From positions 7,748 to 71,747 of the forward strand of contig JAZQGJ010000028.1 of assembly GCA_045539995.1 (NCBI GenBank): 64,000 nt of DNA, read 5' to 3'. This document shows, piece after piece, positions 7,431 to 16,944 of the stretch; within the stretch, counting starts at the first letter, position 1, and each line of letters begins with the position of its first letter. The DNA comes from UBA1740 sp045539995 (GTDB lineage Bacteria; Bacillota; Clostridia; Oscillospirales; CAG-272). The position numbers and the translations under genes are program-made. The notes below the pieces were generated by a model. The model was not told the DNA's origin, searched no databases, and worked only from the letters and a program-made list of their open reading frames with translations.

Positions 7431-8843
7431 TTATTCGGCTCTTTTTTCGCAGTATTCGATGATAATAAATATCAGCACGGTAAGAAGCTCATAGGGCAGA
7501 GGACAGAATTCGCCCGGATTTACCTGACTCATAAGCAAAATTCCGAGATAGGAAATTCCGAGACATAGGCCTTGAGGACTGATTTTTTTAAAAATCAGCC
7601 TTGCCCTGACAATGAACTGATGTCCGTAGGCGAGTATTCCGAGAGAGCCCAGACTTCCCACTATCTGAGGTATCATCATATGATACCAGTGTAGCGCGCC
7701 CTTTTTCGGGTTATAAAGGTCGGAATTTCCGCTATATGCAAGTCCCTTTCCAAAGACAGGCGAGGACTTGAAATCCTCAAAGGCGCGGAAAATAAGCTTG
7801 CTTCTGGCTTCGTCTTTCTTTATAAGGTTTGGAAAATTTTTAAATGATAGCGCCGTACCCTTAAAGAAGTCTGGTATATTTAAATATATAAGCGCGCGCC
7901 TCAAGAGCAACACAAAGGCAATTGCGATAGCGAGAGAGGAAAGAAGGGTAATTATATTCTTTTTGTTATAGCGTATAGCGTAAATGGCGCAAAAAAGAAA
8001 TTCTATGGGAGCAAATACAATAGCGCCTCTCGATGTGGTTAAAATAAGCGCGGCAAGCATAAGAGCGCCTGCAAAAAAATGCAGACAGTTCTTTCTCGCA
8101 AAATAAAAGGGAAACGGCAAGCAGAGCATAAGGAACGTAGCGGCGTTGTTTCTCCATTGAAAGGCAATCGCCATATTTAAACGACCCGTTTCAATAAGAA
8201 AAGGAAGGTTCTTTAAATAGATGTGCAAAACAGAGAAAACACAAAACAGACCTATAAGATACATAATCTTGCAGAAAAGCTCGGGAATGTTTTCCTCTGA
8301 TGAGAAAATGCCCTCGCGCGCGACGATATAGAAAAGAATCATTCCGAAGCCTAAAAAGAATACGTAATAAAGCGCCATAGGCGAAAAATATTCGGACGGG
8401 GAAATAGAGCCTATTCCACCGAGAGTGACGGCGAAGGCAACCGAGAGATTGCCGTAAAAGCTCTTGCCGACTGTAATCCTTTGTTTACGTTTTAATGCTC
8501 TTGCCGTTACGCACAGCTTTGTTATAAGAGCCGCTATCGGAATAATTGCAACCCACCAATACACAATAAAGGTATCAAACGAGTTATAGCATTTCATTGC
8601 TATAGCGCAAAGAAGCAAAAACGGGTAAAGCGCTTGTATGTTGCTTTTTGGAAGCGCCAAGAAAACCGACGTTATTACGACAAACAAGAGCGTCCCGAAA
8701 ACGAGCTTTTCACTGATAACAATAAGCGCGGCGATAATAAAGAGTATAGCCTTTGCGACGTCGGAAAACGCAGCTTTTGATATTTTACGTATCAAAGCGC
8801 TGCAGAATGACGGTTTTTTTTGTGTAACGGTACTGTCTTGCAT
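7431..8843 (-). CDS. Wzy/O-antigen-ligase-like polysaccharide polymerase
   Basis: A 470-residue polytopic membrane protein with about eleven to twelve predicted helices. The stretch LTTSRGAIVF (about residue 265) and the later GALHWYHMMIPQIVGSLGSLG are the two signatures of the Wzy_C/O-antigen ligase family, whose members join lipid-linked polysaccharide repeat units outside the membrane. GGGGG precedes the ATG at 8843. The gene follows the CapD-like gene with an 82-base gap that holds a minus-strand terminator, so it may be expressed partly on its own. Substrate and linkage cannot be read. A teichoic or capsule ligase is an alternative. Confidence 0.8.
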   Translation of the reverse strand: MQDSTVTQKKPSFCSALIRKISKAAFSDVAKAILFIIAALIVISEKLVFGTLLFVVITSVFLALPKSNIQALYPFLLLCAIAMKCYNSFDTFIVYWWVAIIPIAALITKLCVTARALKRKQRITVGKSFYGNLSVAFAVTLGGIGSISPSEYFSPMALYYVFFLGFGMILFYIVAREGIFSSEENIPELFCKIMYLIGLFCVFSVLHIYLKNLPFLIETGRLNMAIAFQWRNNAATFLMLCLPFPFYFARKNCLHFFAGALMLAALILTTSRGAIVFAPIEFLFCAIYAIRYNKKNIITLLSSLAIAIAFVLLLRRALIYLNIPDFFKGTALSFKNFPNLIKKDEARSKLIFRAFEDFKSSPVFGKGLAYSGNSDLYNPKKGALHWYHMMIPQIVGSLGSLGILAYGHQFIVRARLIFKKISPQGLCLGISYLGILLMSQVNPGEFCPLPYELLTVLIFIIIEYCEKRAE

Positions 8844-8876
8844 ATTATATCCCCCTTTTCTATGTCTTTAAAAACG

Positions 8877-8914
8877 AACAGCACCAAATGCCTTTTTTGA
8901 CTTTTGATGCTGTT
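8877..8914 (-). terminator. Minus-strand terminator after the CapD-like gene
   Basis: Read on the minus strand, AACAGCATCAAA and TTTGGTGCTGTT pair over 12 positions with one G-U wobble, around a 14-base loop. CGTTTTTA follows. The wobble pairs only in this orientation. Confidence 0.65.
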
Positions 8915-8925
8915 ACGAAATAGCA

Positions 8926-10752
8926 TTACGCTTTATGCTCGGTATCTATCTTATATGTAGGAACAAGCTCGGCAATAAGCTCCTTCATCCTGTCGGTTTC
9001 CTTGTACGCCTCAGAATAAAGCTCGTCTAATTTTTTACGAAGGAAGTCCTCGTCGATATCAAGGGGCTTTCCTATGCTTATGAGGTCGTTTGCTGTTTTT
9101 TGCAAGCCCTCTTCTGCCATCAGCCTTTCCTCATACAGCTTTTCGCCGGGACGCAGACCTGTGCATTTTATATCAATGTCAACGTTGGGCTCAAAGCCGC
9201 TTAAGCGTATGAGATTTTCAGCAAGGTCATAAATTTTTACAGGCTCTCCCATATCGAGGACGAAAATTTCTCCGCCCTTAGCGTAAGCGCCCGCCTGCAA
9301 GACAAGCGATACGGCTTCCTGTATAGTCATAAAATAACGGATTATATCCTTGTGAGTTACGGTTACGGGACCGCCGTTTTCTATCTGTCTTTTGAACAGT
9401 GGAATAACGCTTCCGTTTGAGCCAAGCACGTTTCCGAAGCGAACAGCCACAAATTCGGTTTTTGAGTGACGGCTGTAGGTCTGAATTATCATTTCGCAAA
9501 TACGCTTTGTCGCGCCCATTATATTAGTCGGGTTTACAGCCTTGTCGGTGCTTATTTGCACAAATCGCTTTACAGAATACTTATCGGATGCCAAAACCAC
9601 GTTAAGAGTGCCGAAAACGTTATTTTTTACAGCCTCGTTAGGGCTATTTTCCATAAGCGGAACGTGCTTGTGAGCCGCCGCGTTGAATACAATATCGGGA
9701 CGGTAGGTATCAAAAAGATCATCTACCTTCTTCTTGTCTCGTACGCTTCCTATAAGCGCGAGAAGATTAAGCTCGGGATGCGTACGGCGAAGCTCCTGCT
9801 CTATTTCGTACGTGCTGTTCTCGTAAATGTCGAAGATTATAAGAAGTCTCGGCTTCTGTTCCGCTAACTGACGGCAAAGCTCGCTTCCAATAGAGCCGCC
9901 TCCGCCTGTGACAAGTACTACCTTGTCTTTTGTATATTCAGCTATATGATCGTTGTCTATTTTTATCTGCTCGCGTCCCAGAAGGTCGGAGATCTCGACC
10001 TGACGAAGCTTTGAAATATTAACGTCCTCGTTTATAAGCTGATATATTCCGGGCAGAGTTTTTACCTTGCATTTTGTAGCGGCGCATCTCTCGTAAACGG
10101 GCTTGAGATTCTTTGCCGAAACCGAAGGCATAGCCACTATAATTTCGTCAATTTTATATTTCTCCACAGACGCGGAGATATCGCTCGTCGTGCCTACGAT
10201 AGGAACGTTACAGATAAGCATTTTATGCTTCGCGGGGTCGTCGTCTAATGCGCAGACGGGGTGCATTGTGAGATGCTTTGAGGTCTGCATCTCGCGGATA
10301 ATAAGAGCGCCCGCGTTTCCTGCGCCTATTATCATTACGCGCTTTCTGTCCTCTCTGTGGTCCTTGTATCTCTTTTTGTAAGCGTTATACAGGCGCTTGG
10401 AGAATACCTGACAGCAGGAGGCGAATGCAAAAATAACGTTGAAAATCAAGGGAAGACGCCAAGAAAAATCAAGAAAAAGAACAGACGCGATAAATGTTAT
10501 AAAGCTGACGGCGACACAGCCGAGCATAACTCTTATTCCCTCAAAAAGTCCTGCGTTAGTATATACTATGTCATACACGCGAAGCAAAAAGAAGGAGACG
10601 AGAGCCGAAGCCAATGCAACAATGCCGTAAATAATGAGATTTTGGTTTAGGGGGAGATCAAGAGTCAGAGCGGATAATAAAAGTGAGCAAAAAACCAAAA
10701 AAGCATCTATCAGCGCTAACAAGAGTACGCGAATGTAAGCCCTTTTGAACAT
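8926..10752 (-). CDS. CapD/FlaA1-family nucleotide-sugar dehydratase/epimerase, membrane anchored
   Basis: A 608-residue protein. Four N-terminal membrane helices (residues about 5-115) are followed by a first Rossmann-like domain (VMIIGAGNAGALI near 138-150). A catalytic short-chain-dehydrogenase domain follows, with VLVTGGGGSIGSELC at about residue 280-295 and STDKAVNPTNIMGATKR near 400. This architecture matches WbpM/CapD, which convert UDP-GlcNAc to 4-keto-6-deoxy sugars for capsule or glycan synthesis. The usual SxxxK/YxxxK active-site region reads as TDKAVNPTNIMGATK, where Met replaces Tyr as in WbpM-type enzymes. GGAGG lies before the ATG and a promoter lies at 10803-10831. Confidence 0.9.
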   Translation of the reverse strand: MFKRAYIRVLLLALIDAFLVFCSLLLSALTLDLPLNQNLIIYGIVALASALVSFFLLRVYDIVYTNAGLFEGIRVMLGCVAVSFITFIASVLFLDFSWRLPLIFNVIFAFASCCQVFSKRLYNAYKKRYKDHREDRKRVMIIGAGNAGALIIREMQTSKHLTMHPVCALDDDPAKHKMLICNVPIVGTTSDISASVEKYKIDEIIVAMPSVSAKNLKPVYERCAATKCKVKTLPGIYQLINEDVNISKLRQVEISDLLGREQIKIDNDHIAEYTKDKVVLVTGGGGSIGSELCRQLAEQKPRLLIIFDIYENSTYEIEQELRRTHPELNLLALIGSVRDKKKVDDLFDTYRPDIVFNAAAHKHVPLMENSPNEAVKNNVFGTLNVVLASDKYSVKRFVQISTDKAVNPTNIMGATKRICEMIIQTYSRHSKTEFVAVRFGNVLGSNGSVIPLFKRQIENGGPVTVTHKDIIRYFMTIQEAVSLVLQAGAYAKGGEIFVLDMGEPVKIYDLAENLIRLSGFEPNVDIDIKCTGLRPGEKLYEERLMAEEGLQKTANDLISIGKPLDIDEDFLRKKLDELYSEAYKETDRMKELIAELVPTYKIDTEHKA

Positions 10753-10802
10753 TATAAAATTCCTCCGAAAAAAATGGATGAATATAAAAACACCTAAATA
10801 TT

Positions 10803-10831
10803 ATAGTACACCAAAAATTTAGAAAAGTCAA
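10803..10831 (-). promoter_or_regulatory. Promoter of the CapD-like gene
   Basis: On the minus strand, TTGACT (plus 10826-10831) and TACTAT (plus 10803-10808) are spaced by 17 bases, about 50 bases upstream of the start. Confidence 0.6.
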
Positions 10832-10951
10832 TAGAAAAAAGGAGGAAAACTAAAAAATGCCAAAAAAGAGCAATAAAACAGAGTAAAAATAGTGAAAAAT
10901 CAACAAAAAAATGGAATTAGGAAAAATACTTTTAAAAAAACAGGTATTTTG

Positions 10952-10980
10952 TTGAAAAAACGTCAAATTTATGTTATACT
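10952..10980 (+). promoter_or_regulatory. Promoter of the sufC-sufB pair
   Basis: TTGAAA (10952-10957) and TATACT (10975-10980) with a 17-base spacer, about 49 bases upstream of the ATG at 11029. No clear operator was seen around it. Confidence 0.65.
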
Positions 10981-11028
10981 AATAAAGTCGATATGAAATG
11001 AATTTTAAAGAGCCTTTTTGGAGGAAAT

Positions 11029-11754
11029 ATGTTAGAATTAAAAAACGTCTCCTACTATGCAGAGGACGGAGAGGTAAAAAAGGAAATATTAAAGAACGTC
11101 AGCCTTGAAATAAACGAGAGGTTTGTCGCTATAACAGGACCGAACGGAGGAGGAAAATCTACGCTTGCCAAAATAATAGCGGGCATATATAAGCCGAGCG
11201 AGGGCAGAATTTTTCTTGACGGAGAGGATATTACCGAGCTTGGAATTACAGAGCGCGCGAAAAAGGGCGTCAGCTTCGCCTTTCAACAGCCCGTGCGCTT
11301 TAAGGGAATTACTGTTCTCGACCTTATAACTCTTGCTACAGGCAGAAAAATCGGAATTTCCGAGGCGTGCGAATATCTTTCCGAGGTAGGTCTTTGCGCG
11401 AGGGAATATATAAACAGAGAGGTAAACGCAAGTCTTTCGGGAGGCGAGCTTAAGCGTATAGAAATAGCCACAGTTCTCGCAAGAGAGACAAAGCTTTCCG
11501 TATTTGACGAGCCCGAGGCGGGAATAGACCTCTGGAGCTTCAACAGCCTTATAAACGTTTTTGAAAATATGCACGAAAAAATCAAGGGCTCTATACTGAT
11601 AATATCGCATCAGGAGAGAATTTTGAATATAGCCGATAAGATAGTGGTTATAGCAAACGGTAAAATAGATAACGTGGGAACAAAAGAGGAGATTTTACCG
11701 AGCTTGCTCGGGGATGCCTCTGCCTGCCGAACACTTACGGACAAGCTGAAATGA
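11029..11754 (+). CDS. sufC: SufC-like Fe-S assembly ATPase (minimal SUF/SMS type)
   Basis: A 241-residue ABC-family ATPase. Walker A is GPNGGGKSTL (about residue 38), the signature is LSGGELKRIEI (about residue 138) and Walker B is LSVFDEPEAGIDLW. The EAGID after Walker B is typical of SufC rather than of transporter ATPases. The gene sits directly before a lone SufB-like gene, with no sufD, sufS, sufU or sufE. It is therefore the two-gene SufBC layout also called SMS in anaerobes. GGAGG precedes the ATG. The role is cytosolic Fe-S cluster scaffold assembly. Confidence 0.88.
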   Translation: MLELKNVSYYAEDGEVKKEILKNVSLEINERFVAITGPNGGGKSTLAKIIAGIYKPSEGRIFLDGEDITELGITERAKKGVSFAFQQPVRFKGITVLDLITLATGRKIGISEACEYLSEVGLCAREYINREVNASLSGGELKRIEIATVLARETKLSVFDEPEAGIDLWSFNSLINVFENMHEKIKGSILIISHQERILNIADKIVVIANGKIDNVGTKEEILPSLLGDASACRTLTDKLK

Positions 11755-11764
11755 GGTGGATATA

Positions 11765-12682
11765 ATGGACAGTATTCAGAAGACCTTGCTCTCGCAGGTA
11801 GCCGATCTTCATGAGGTGCCGAGCGGAGCCTATAACATTCGCAGTAACGGACAGACAAGCGGAAGAAATACGACTGCCAATATCGACATCGTCACAAGAG
11901 AGGACAAAAAGGGTATAAACATTATAATAAAGGCGGGAACAAAAAACGAAAGCGTACACATTCCCGTTATAATAAGTCAGACGGGATATGAGGAAATGGT
12001 TTATAACGATTTCTTCATAGGCGAGGACTGCGACGTTACTATAGTAGCGGGCTGCGGAATTCACAATTCGGGTGACGAAAAATCGCGTCACGACGGAATA
12101 CATTCATTTTTTGTCGGGAAGAATTCGAAGGTCAAATACGTTGAAAAGCATTACGGAGACGGCGACGGAAGCGGAGAAACCGTTATGAATCCCACTACCG
12201 TTATCGAGCTTGACGAGGGCGCCTATATGGAGCTTGATACCTTGCAGATAAAGGGCGTAAGCTCTACCGAGAGAGTAACTAAGGCAAAGCTCGGACGGGA
12301 GTCAAGCCTCGTTATACGCGAGAAGATAATGACTCACGGACGTCAGTACGCAAAGACGGATTTTATAGTTGACCTCGACGGAGAAAATTCTAAGGCTAAC
12401 GTTATTTCCCGTTCTGTCGCGAGAGATGATTCATATCAGGTCTTTTATTCCAAAATAAACGGAAACAATCGCTGCACAGGACATTCCGAATGCGACGCCA
12501 TAGTTATGGATAACGCAAAGGTAAGCGCGATTCCCGAAATTACCGCCAACAGCATTGAGGCGTCGCTCATTCACGAAGCGGCGATAGGAAAAATCGCGGG
12601 AGAGCAGCTCATTAAGCTGATGTCTCTCGGACTTACCGAAAAGGAAGCAGAGGAGCAGATAGTAAACGGCTTCCTGAAATAA
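11765..12682 (+). CDS. sufB: SufB-like Fe-S cluster scaffold (minimal SUF/SMS type)
   Basis: A 305-residue SufB/SufD-family protein, much shorter than classical SufB (about 465). The ATG at 11765 follows GAGGTGG at 11754-11759; a GTG at 11756 overlaps that site. The C-terminal part contains the conserved SHSECDAIVMDNA-like region, here GHSECDAIVMDNAKVSAIPE, followed by EASLIHEAAIGKI, which has the SufB Glu/His pattern. It begins 10 bases after sufC. Fused or minimal SufBC pairs are regarded as ancient anaerobic Fe-S systems. The sulphur donor is not encoded nearby. Confidence 0.86.
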   Translation: MDSIQKTLLSQVADLHEVPSGAYNIRSNGQTSGRNTTANIDIVTREDKKGINIIIKAGTKNESVHIPVIISQTGYEEMVYNDFFIGEDCDVTIVAGCGIHNSGDEKSRHDGIHSFFVGKNSKVKYVEKHYGDGDGSGETVMNPTTVIELDEGAYMELDTLQIKGVSSTERVTKAKLGRESSLVIREKIMTHGRQYAKTDFIVDLDGENSKANVISRSVARDDSYQVFYSKINGNNRCTGHSECDAIVMDNAKVSAIPEITANSIEASLIHEAAIGKIAGEQLIKLMSLGLTEKEAEEQIVNGFLK

Positions 12683-12702
12683 AACGACATAAGATTTTAC
12701 GG

Positions 12703-12724
12703 GACTGTCGCGCGTGTGGCAGTC
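12703..12724 (+). terminator. Weak terminator-like hairpin after sufB
   Basis: GACTGTC (12703-12709) pairs with GGCAGTC (12718-12724), one wobble, followed by TCTTGTTT. The short stem means read-through into the next gene is plausible. Confidence 0.4.
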
Positions 12725-12753
12725 TCTTGTTTAAAGAGAAAAGGAGGGGAACA

Positions 12754-14502
12754 ATGTTTGATGCGGGAATGCTTCGCGCAGTTATACACGAGATAAACAC
12801 CTTTGTCGCCGGTGGCGCGAGGGTTGAAAAGGTTTATCAGCCGCTAAAGGACGAAATAGACCTTCTTTTGCACGTGGGCAGAGAAACCAAGCGCCTGTGC
12901 ATCAACGCCTCGTCAAATGCGCCGAGAATTTCCTTTTCCGAGCGCTCAAGGGAAAACCCCGCGAATGCGCCTATGTTCTGTATGCTCTTGCGTAAGCATC
13001 TGGCGGGCGCGAGGCTTGTGTCTGCCGAACAGCTCGGCTTTGAGAGAGCCGTCCGTCTTTGCTTCTGCGGATATGACGAAATGGGCTTTGACACAAAGCG
13101 CTATCTCATAGCCGAAATTATGGGCAAATACAGTAATCTTATCCTTCTTGACGGAGATGACAAAATAATATCGGCGCTTAAAATCATAGATTTTTCGAGT
13201 AGCCGTTTGCGTCAGATATTGCCGGGCTTAAAATACGAAAACCCACCCGCGCAGGATAAGGCAGATCCTCTTTCAGAGACGAAGGAGGGCTTTTTAGAAA
13301 AGCTCGCGGCCTTTCCGTCAGAGCGTCAGGCAGACAAGTTCATAACGAGCGCGTATTTCGGAATTTCCTCATCTCTTTCACGCGAAATCGTGTACAGAGC
13401 AAGCAAAACGACAGACGCTCTCATTTTTGAGACCGATAAAAGCAGACTGTGCGAGGAGTTTTTTAAGATAATAAACAATCTGCTAACAAATGTTTACACG
13501 CCTTCTTTGGTAAAGGACGTAGACGGAAAGCCTATAGATTATTATTTTACCGAGCCGAAAAGCTATAAGGGCGTGGCAGAGATCGAGACCTTCGCTACCT
13601 TTGGCGAGCTGCTCGACAGGTTTTTTGGAGACAGGGACAGAGCAGAGCGAATAAGGCAGAGGGGAAACGATATATTGAGACTGCTTGACAATGCCGAATC
13701 AAGACTCAGGAAAAAGCTATCTCTGCAGAAAGAAGAGCTTTGCGACTGCGCTAAAGGAGAGGAGTATAAGAAAAACGGCGATCTTATAACCGCCAATCTT
13801 TATATGCTTAAAAGAGGAATGTCCTCATTTACGGCAATTGACTATTTCTCCGAAGAACCGAGTGAAGTAACCGTTTCGCTTGACACGAGGCTTTCTCCTG
13901 CGCAGAACGCGCAGAAAATGTATAAGCTGTATAATAAAGCGAAGAGCGCAAGGTTGCATCTCACCTCTCTGATAGAAGGGGCGCAGAGCGAGCTTGAATA
14001 TATAGAAAGCGTTCGCGCTTTTCTTGACGGAGCAGAAACCGAGGAGGATCTCAACGAGATAAGAAGCGAGCTTTATCATTCGGGATATGCCTCGCGTATG
14101 AAAAATTATACCCCACCGAAGCAGATAAAGTCACGCCCGCTTGAGTTTGAAAGCGACAGCGGATACAGAATTCTTTGCGGCAGAAACAATCTGCAAAACG
14201 AGCTTCTGACCTTTAAAGTGGCATCAAAGGACGATTTGTGGTTTCATGCAAAGGGAGTGCCGGGCTCTCACGTAATTCTGATATGTAACGGAGAAGAGCC
14301 GAGCGAAAAGGATTATACAGAGGCAGCCGAGATTGCCGCCTATTATTCCAAGGCGAGCGGCGCGCCCGTAGCCGTTGATTATACGAGAGTAAAGAACGTT
14401 AAAAAGCCGTCGGGCGCACATTCGGGATACGTAATTTATAAGACTAATTATACGGCGTACGTTACCCCGAAGCCAGACGTACAGAATAAAAAGAAGGGAT
14501 AA
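12754..14502 (+). CDS. rqcH: Rqc2 homologue RqcH (NFACT family)
   Basis: A 582-residue NFACT protein (Bacillus RqcH about 570). The ATG at 12754 follows AGGAGGGG; an in-frame TTG at 12727 is ignored. The domains are NFACT-N at about 1-200, a helix-hairpin-helix and coiled coil at about 270-430, and NFACT-R at about 450-560 with FKVASKDDLWFHAKGVPGSHVI. RqcH binds stalled 50S subunits and adds C-terminal alanine tails to nascent chains, marking them for degradation. Older annotation calls the family fibronectin-binding protein. It precedes the methylase by seven bases. Confidence 0.93.
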   Translation: MFDAGMLRAVIHEINTFVAGGARVEKVYQPLKDEIDLLLHVGRETKRLCINASSNAPRISFSERSRENPANAPMFCMLLRKHLAGARLVSAEQLGFERAVRLCFCGYDEMGFDTKRYLIAEIMGKYSNLILLDGDDKIISALKIIDFSSSRLRQILPGLKYENPPAQDKADPLSETKEGFLEKLAAFPSERQADKFITSAYFGISSSLSREIVYRASKTTDALIFETDKSRLCEEFFKIINNLLTNVYTPSLVKDVDGKPIDYYFTEPKSYKGVAEIETFATFGELLDRFFGDRDRAERIRQRGNDILRLLDNAESRLRKKLSLQKEELCDCAKGEEYKKNGDLITANLYMLKRGMSSFTAIDYFSEEPSEVTVSLDTRLSPAQNAQKMYKLYNKAKSARLHLTSLIEGAQSELEYIESVRAFLDGAETEEDLNEIRSELYHSGYASRMKNYTPPKQIKSRPLEFESDSGYRILCGRNNLQNELLTFKVASKDDLWFHAKGVPGSHVILICNGEEPSEKDYTEAAEIAAYYSKASGAPVAVDYTRVKNVKKPSGAHSGYVIYKTNYTAYVTPKPDVQNKKKG

Positions 14503-14509
14503 ATCTCAA

Positions 14510-15064
14510 ATGATAGACCTGCTCGAATTGCAAAAGCATTTTATTATGCAGCACGTAAAAGAGGGAGACACCGTAGTGGACTTCACTATGGGAAACGGCA
14601 ATGATACTGCCTTTCTGTCACTTGCGGTAGGAGAAAACGGCAAGGTGTTTGCCTTTGATATTCAGGAGGACGCGCTGAAATCGACAGAAGCACGCCTTGA
14701 AAATCTCGGCGCGCCCAAAAATTACACGCTCATTTGCGCTTCCCACCATTTAGTCAAGAATTACGTAAAAGAGCCTATCAAGGCGGGAATGTTTAATTTA
14801 GGCTATCTGCCCGGAAGTGGAAGAAAGAATATAACGACAATGAGAGAGACTACGATGCCTGCGGTTGAAAGCGCGCTTGAGCTGCTCTCCGACGACGGTA
14901 TTCTGATGGTGGCTGTATATCCCGGTCACGAGGAGGGCGACTTGGAAGGGAAGATGCTCGCCGACTATTTTGCGACGCTCGAAAGAAGAAAGATATGCGC
15001 TTCAATGTTCAGAATAGTAAACTCACCGACGTCTCCTTATTTTTATATAATAGAAAAGAAATAA
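14510..15064 (+). CDS. mnmM: Class I SAM-dependent methyltransferase, MnmM/YtqB family
   Basis: A 184-residue Rossmann methyltransferase. Motif I is VVDFTMGNGNDTAFLS (about residues 23-38) and the family signature is NLGYLPGSGRKNITT (about residues 101-115). The family was long listed as putative rRNA methylase and its Bacillus member YtqB is reported to methylate the wobble uridine of tRNA (mnm5U formation). It lies seven bases after rqcH, so a translation-quality operon is likely. Confidence 0.87.
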   Translation: MIDLLELQKHFIMQHVKEGDTVVDFTMGNGNDTAFLSLAVGENGKVFAFDIQEDALKSTEARLENLGAPKNYTLICASHHLVKNYVKEPIKAGMFNLGYLPGSGRKNITTMRETTMPAVESALELLSDDGILMVAVYPGHEEGDLEGKMLADYFATLERRKICASMFRIVNSPTSPYFYIIEKK

Positions 15065-15089
15065 ATTTTTGTGATTTGGTGAATAAATA

Positions 15090-15118
15090 TTGACAATATA
15101 TTAATTTTATGGTATCAT
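15090..15118 (+). promoter_or_regulatory. Promoter of the sodium symporter gene
   Basis: TTGACA (15090-15095), 17-base spacer, TATCAT (15113-15118). A leader of about 100 bases follows before the ATG at 15223. It holds no riboswitch I recognise. Confidence 0.75.
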
Positions 15119-15222
15119 AAGCAGGTATTGGTTGGGTGACGGCTGTATTTTGCCGCATAAATATACAAAGTGTAATTATGCTTGATTTGATACACAAAAC
15201 TATTTTTCTAAAGGAGAACAAA

Positions 15223-16788
15223 ATGGGAAAATCAGAAATCATTATGCTGATCGCCATAGTGCTTTATATGGCGTTTATGATTGGCGTAGGAGTATTTTAT
15301 TCAAAGAAAAATAATTCCACCGACGACTTTTATCTCGGAGGAAGAAAATTAGGTCCTTTTGTTACCGCAATGAGCGCGGAGGCGTCGGACATGTCTGGCT
15401 GGTTGCTTATGGGATTGCCCGGTCTTGCTTATCTTTGCGGTACGGCAGAGGCTGCTTGGACTGCGATAGGTCTCGCTGTGGGTACGTATTTCAACTGGCT
15501 TATAGTCGCGAAGAGAATGCGCGTTTATTCTGCAAAAACAGGCTCTATCACCGTTCCCGATTTCTTTAAGGACCGTTACCGTGATAAAAGCAAGCTTTTG
15601 GTCACTATCTCGGCTATAGTTATAATCGTATTCTTCGTTCCCTATACGGCGTCCGGCTTCAGCGCATGTGGAAAGCTTTTCTCGACACTTTTTGGCGCTG
15701 ATTACCACGTTGCTATGATTTTAAGCGCGGCTATTATAATAGCCTACACAGTCATAGGAGGCTTCTTTGCGGCAAGCGTTACCGACCTTGTCCAGAGCGT
15801 TGTAATGTCTATCGCGCTTATCGTCGTGCTTTTGTTTGGAGTAAGTAAGGCTGGCGGCTTCGGCGCTGTTATAAACAACGCAACATCTATTTCCGATTAC
15901 ATAAGCCTTACGTCATTCAAAAACCTCTTTACAGGCAACGTTTCCTCATACGGCTTTTTACCTATAGTTTCCACTCTCGCTTGGGGACTCGGATATTTCG
16001 GTATGCCTCATATACTCGTTCGCTTTATGGCAATTGAGGATGTCAGGAAGCTTAAGATTTCTCGCAGAGTAGGCACTGTATGGGTCGTCATTTCGATGTT
16101 CGTCGCTATCTTTATAGGAATCGTCGGCTTGGGAATGGTTGAAAGCGGCGCGCTCACCTCTCTTACAGAAGGATCGTCAAGCGCTACCGAGGCAGCCTCT
16201 AAATCCGAAACTATTATCGTCGCAATAGCTACCCTGCTCAGCAAAAACGGCATTTTAGCCGCATTTATCGGCGGTATTATAATAGCGGGAATTTTAGCCT
16301 CTACGATGTCTACTGCCGACTCTCAGCTTCTCGTTGCTTCTTCGAGCGTTTCCGAGAATATAGTAAAAGGGCATTTTGTTAAGCACATGTCGGCAAAAAC
16401 ACAGATGTGGATAGCGAGGGCGACCGTCGCTGTTATAGCAGCTGTCGCTGTCCTTCTCGCTTGGAATCCTAACAGCTCTGTTTTCCGTATAGTATCATTT
16501 GCTTGGGCTGGCTTCGGCGCGGCCTTCGGCCCTGTAGTTATCGCATCGCTTTTCTGGCGCCGTTCGAATAAATGGGGCGCTCTTGCAGGTATGCTTTCGG
16601 GTGGAATAACGGTATTTGTATGGAAGTTCTTCATTCGTCCCTTAGGCGGCGCTTGGGATATCTATGAATTGCTTCCCGCATTTATCGTTTCCTGCATTTT
16701 CATAGTTGTCGTTTCCTTGCTTACCGCAGCTCCCGAGAATGAAATCGGAGAAAGTTTTGACGAAGTGAAGGCTTCACTTGCGGAATAA
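15223..16788 (+). CDS. putP: Sodium/proline-type symporter (SSS family, PutP-like)
   Basis: A 521-residue transporter with about 13 membrane helices. The ATG at 15223 follows AAGGAG, so the upstream in-frame ATG at 15136 is not used. GGRKLGPFVTAMSAEASDMSGW (about residues 38-59) is the PutP hallmark region carrying the sodium- and substrate-site residues. Later stretches such as ASTMSTADSQLLVASSS also fit PutP. Proline is the most likely substrate by similarity, but other amino acids are possible. It is monocistronic, with its own promoter and two tandem terminators. Confidence 0.88.
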   Translation: MGKSEIIMLIAIVLYMAFMIGVGVFYSKKNNSTDDFYLGGRKLGPFVTAMSAEASDMSGWLLMGLPGLAYLCGTAEAAWTAIGLAVGTYFNWLIVAKRMRVYSAKTGSITVPDFFKDRYRDKSKLLVTISAIVIIVFFVPYTASGFSACGKLFSTLFGADYHVAMILSAAIIIAYTVIGGFFAASVTDLVQSVVMSIALIVVLLFGVSKAGGFGAVINNATSISDYISLTSFKNLFTGNVSSYGFLPIVSTLAWGLGYFGMPHILVRFMAIEDVRKLKISRRVGTVWVVISMFVAIFIGIVGLGMVESGALTSLTEGSSSATEAASKSETIIVAIATLLSKNGILAAFIGGIIIAGILASTMSTADSQLLVASSSVSENIVKGHFVKHMSAKTQMWIARATVAVIAAVAVLLAWNPNSSVFRIVSFAWAGFGAAFGPVVIASLFWRRSNKWGALAGMLSGGITVFVWKFFIRPLGGAWDIYELLPAFIVSCIFIVVVSLLTAAPENEIGESFDEVKASLAE

Positions 16789-16842
16789 TTAAAAAACTGA
16801 GCCGAGCTTGAAAATAATTTTCAAAAATGTTATCTTATACAA

Positions 16843-16876
16843 AAACACTCGTTATCCAAAAGGACAGCGAGTGTTT
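16843..16876 (+). terminator. First terminator after putP
   Basis: Arms 16843-16857 (AAACACTCGTTATCC) and 16862-16876 (GGACAGCGAGTGTTT) pair around AAAA, with one wobble and one mismatch. A T-run follows. Confidence 0.85.
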
Positions 16877-16898
16877 TTTTGTGAACTGATTACAAGAG

Positions 16899-16928
16899 GC
16901 TGAGTTAAAAAATCAATTTTGACTCAGC
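16899..16928 (+). terminator. Second, tandem terminator after putP
   Basis: GCTGAGTTAAAA (16899-16910) and TTTTGACTCAGC (16917-16928) form a 12-pair stem with one G-U wobble in the plus orientation. TTTTTT follows. It faces the converging esterase gene. Confidence 0.75.
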
Positions 16929-16944
16929 TTTTTTATTGTATAAA

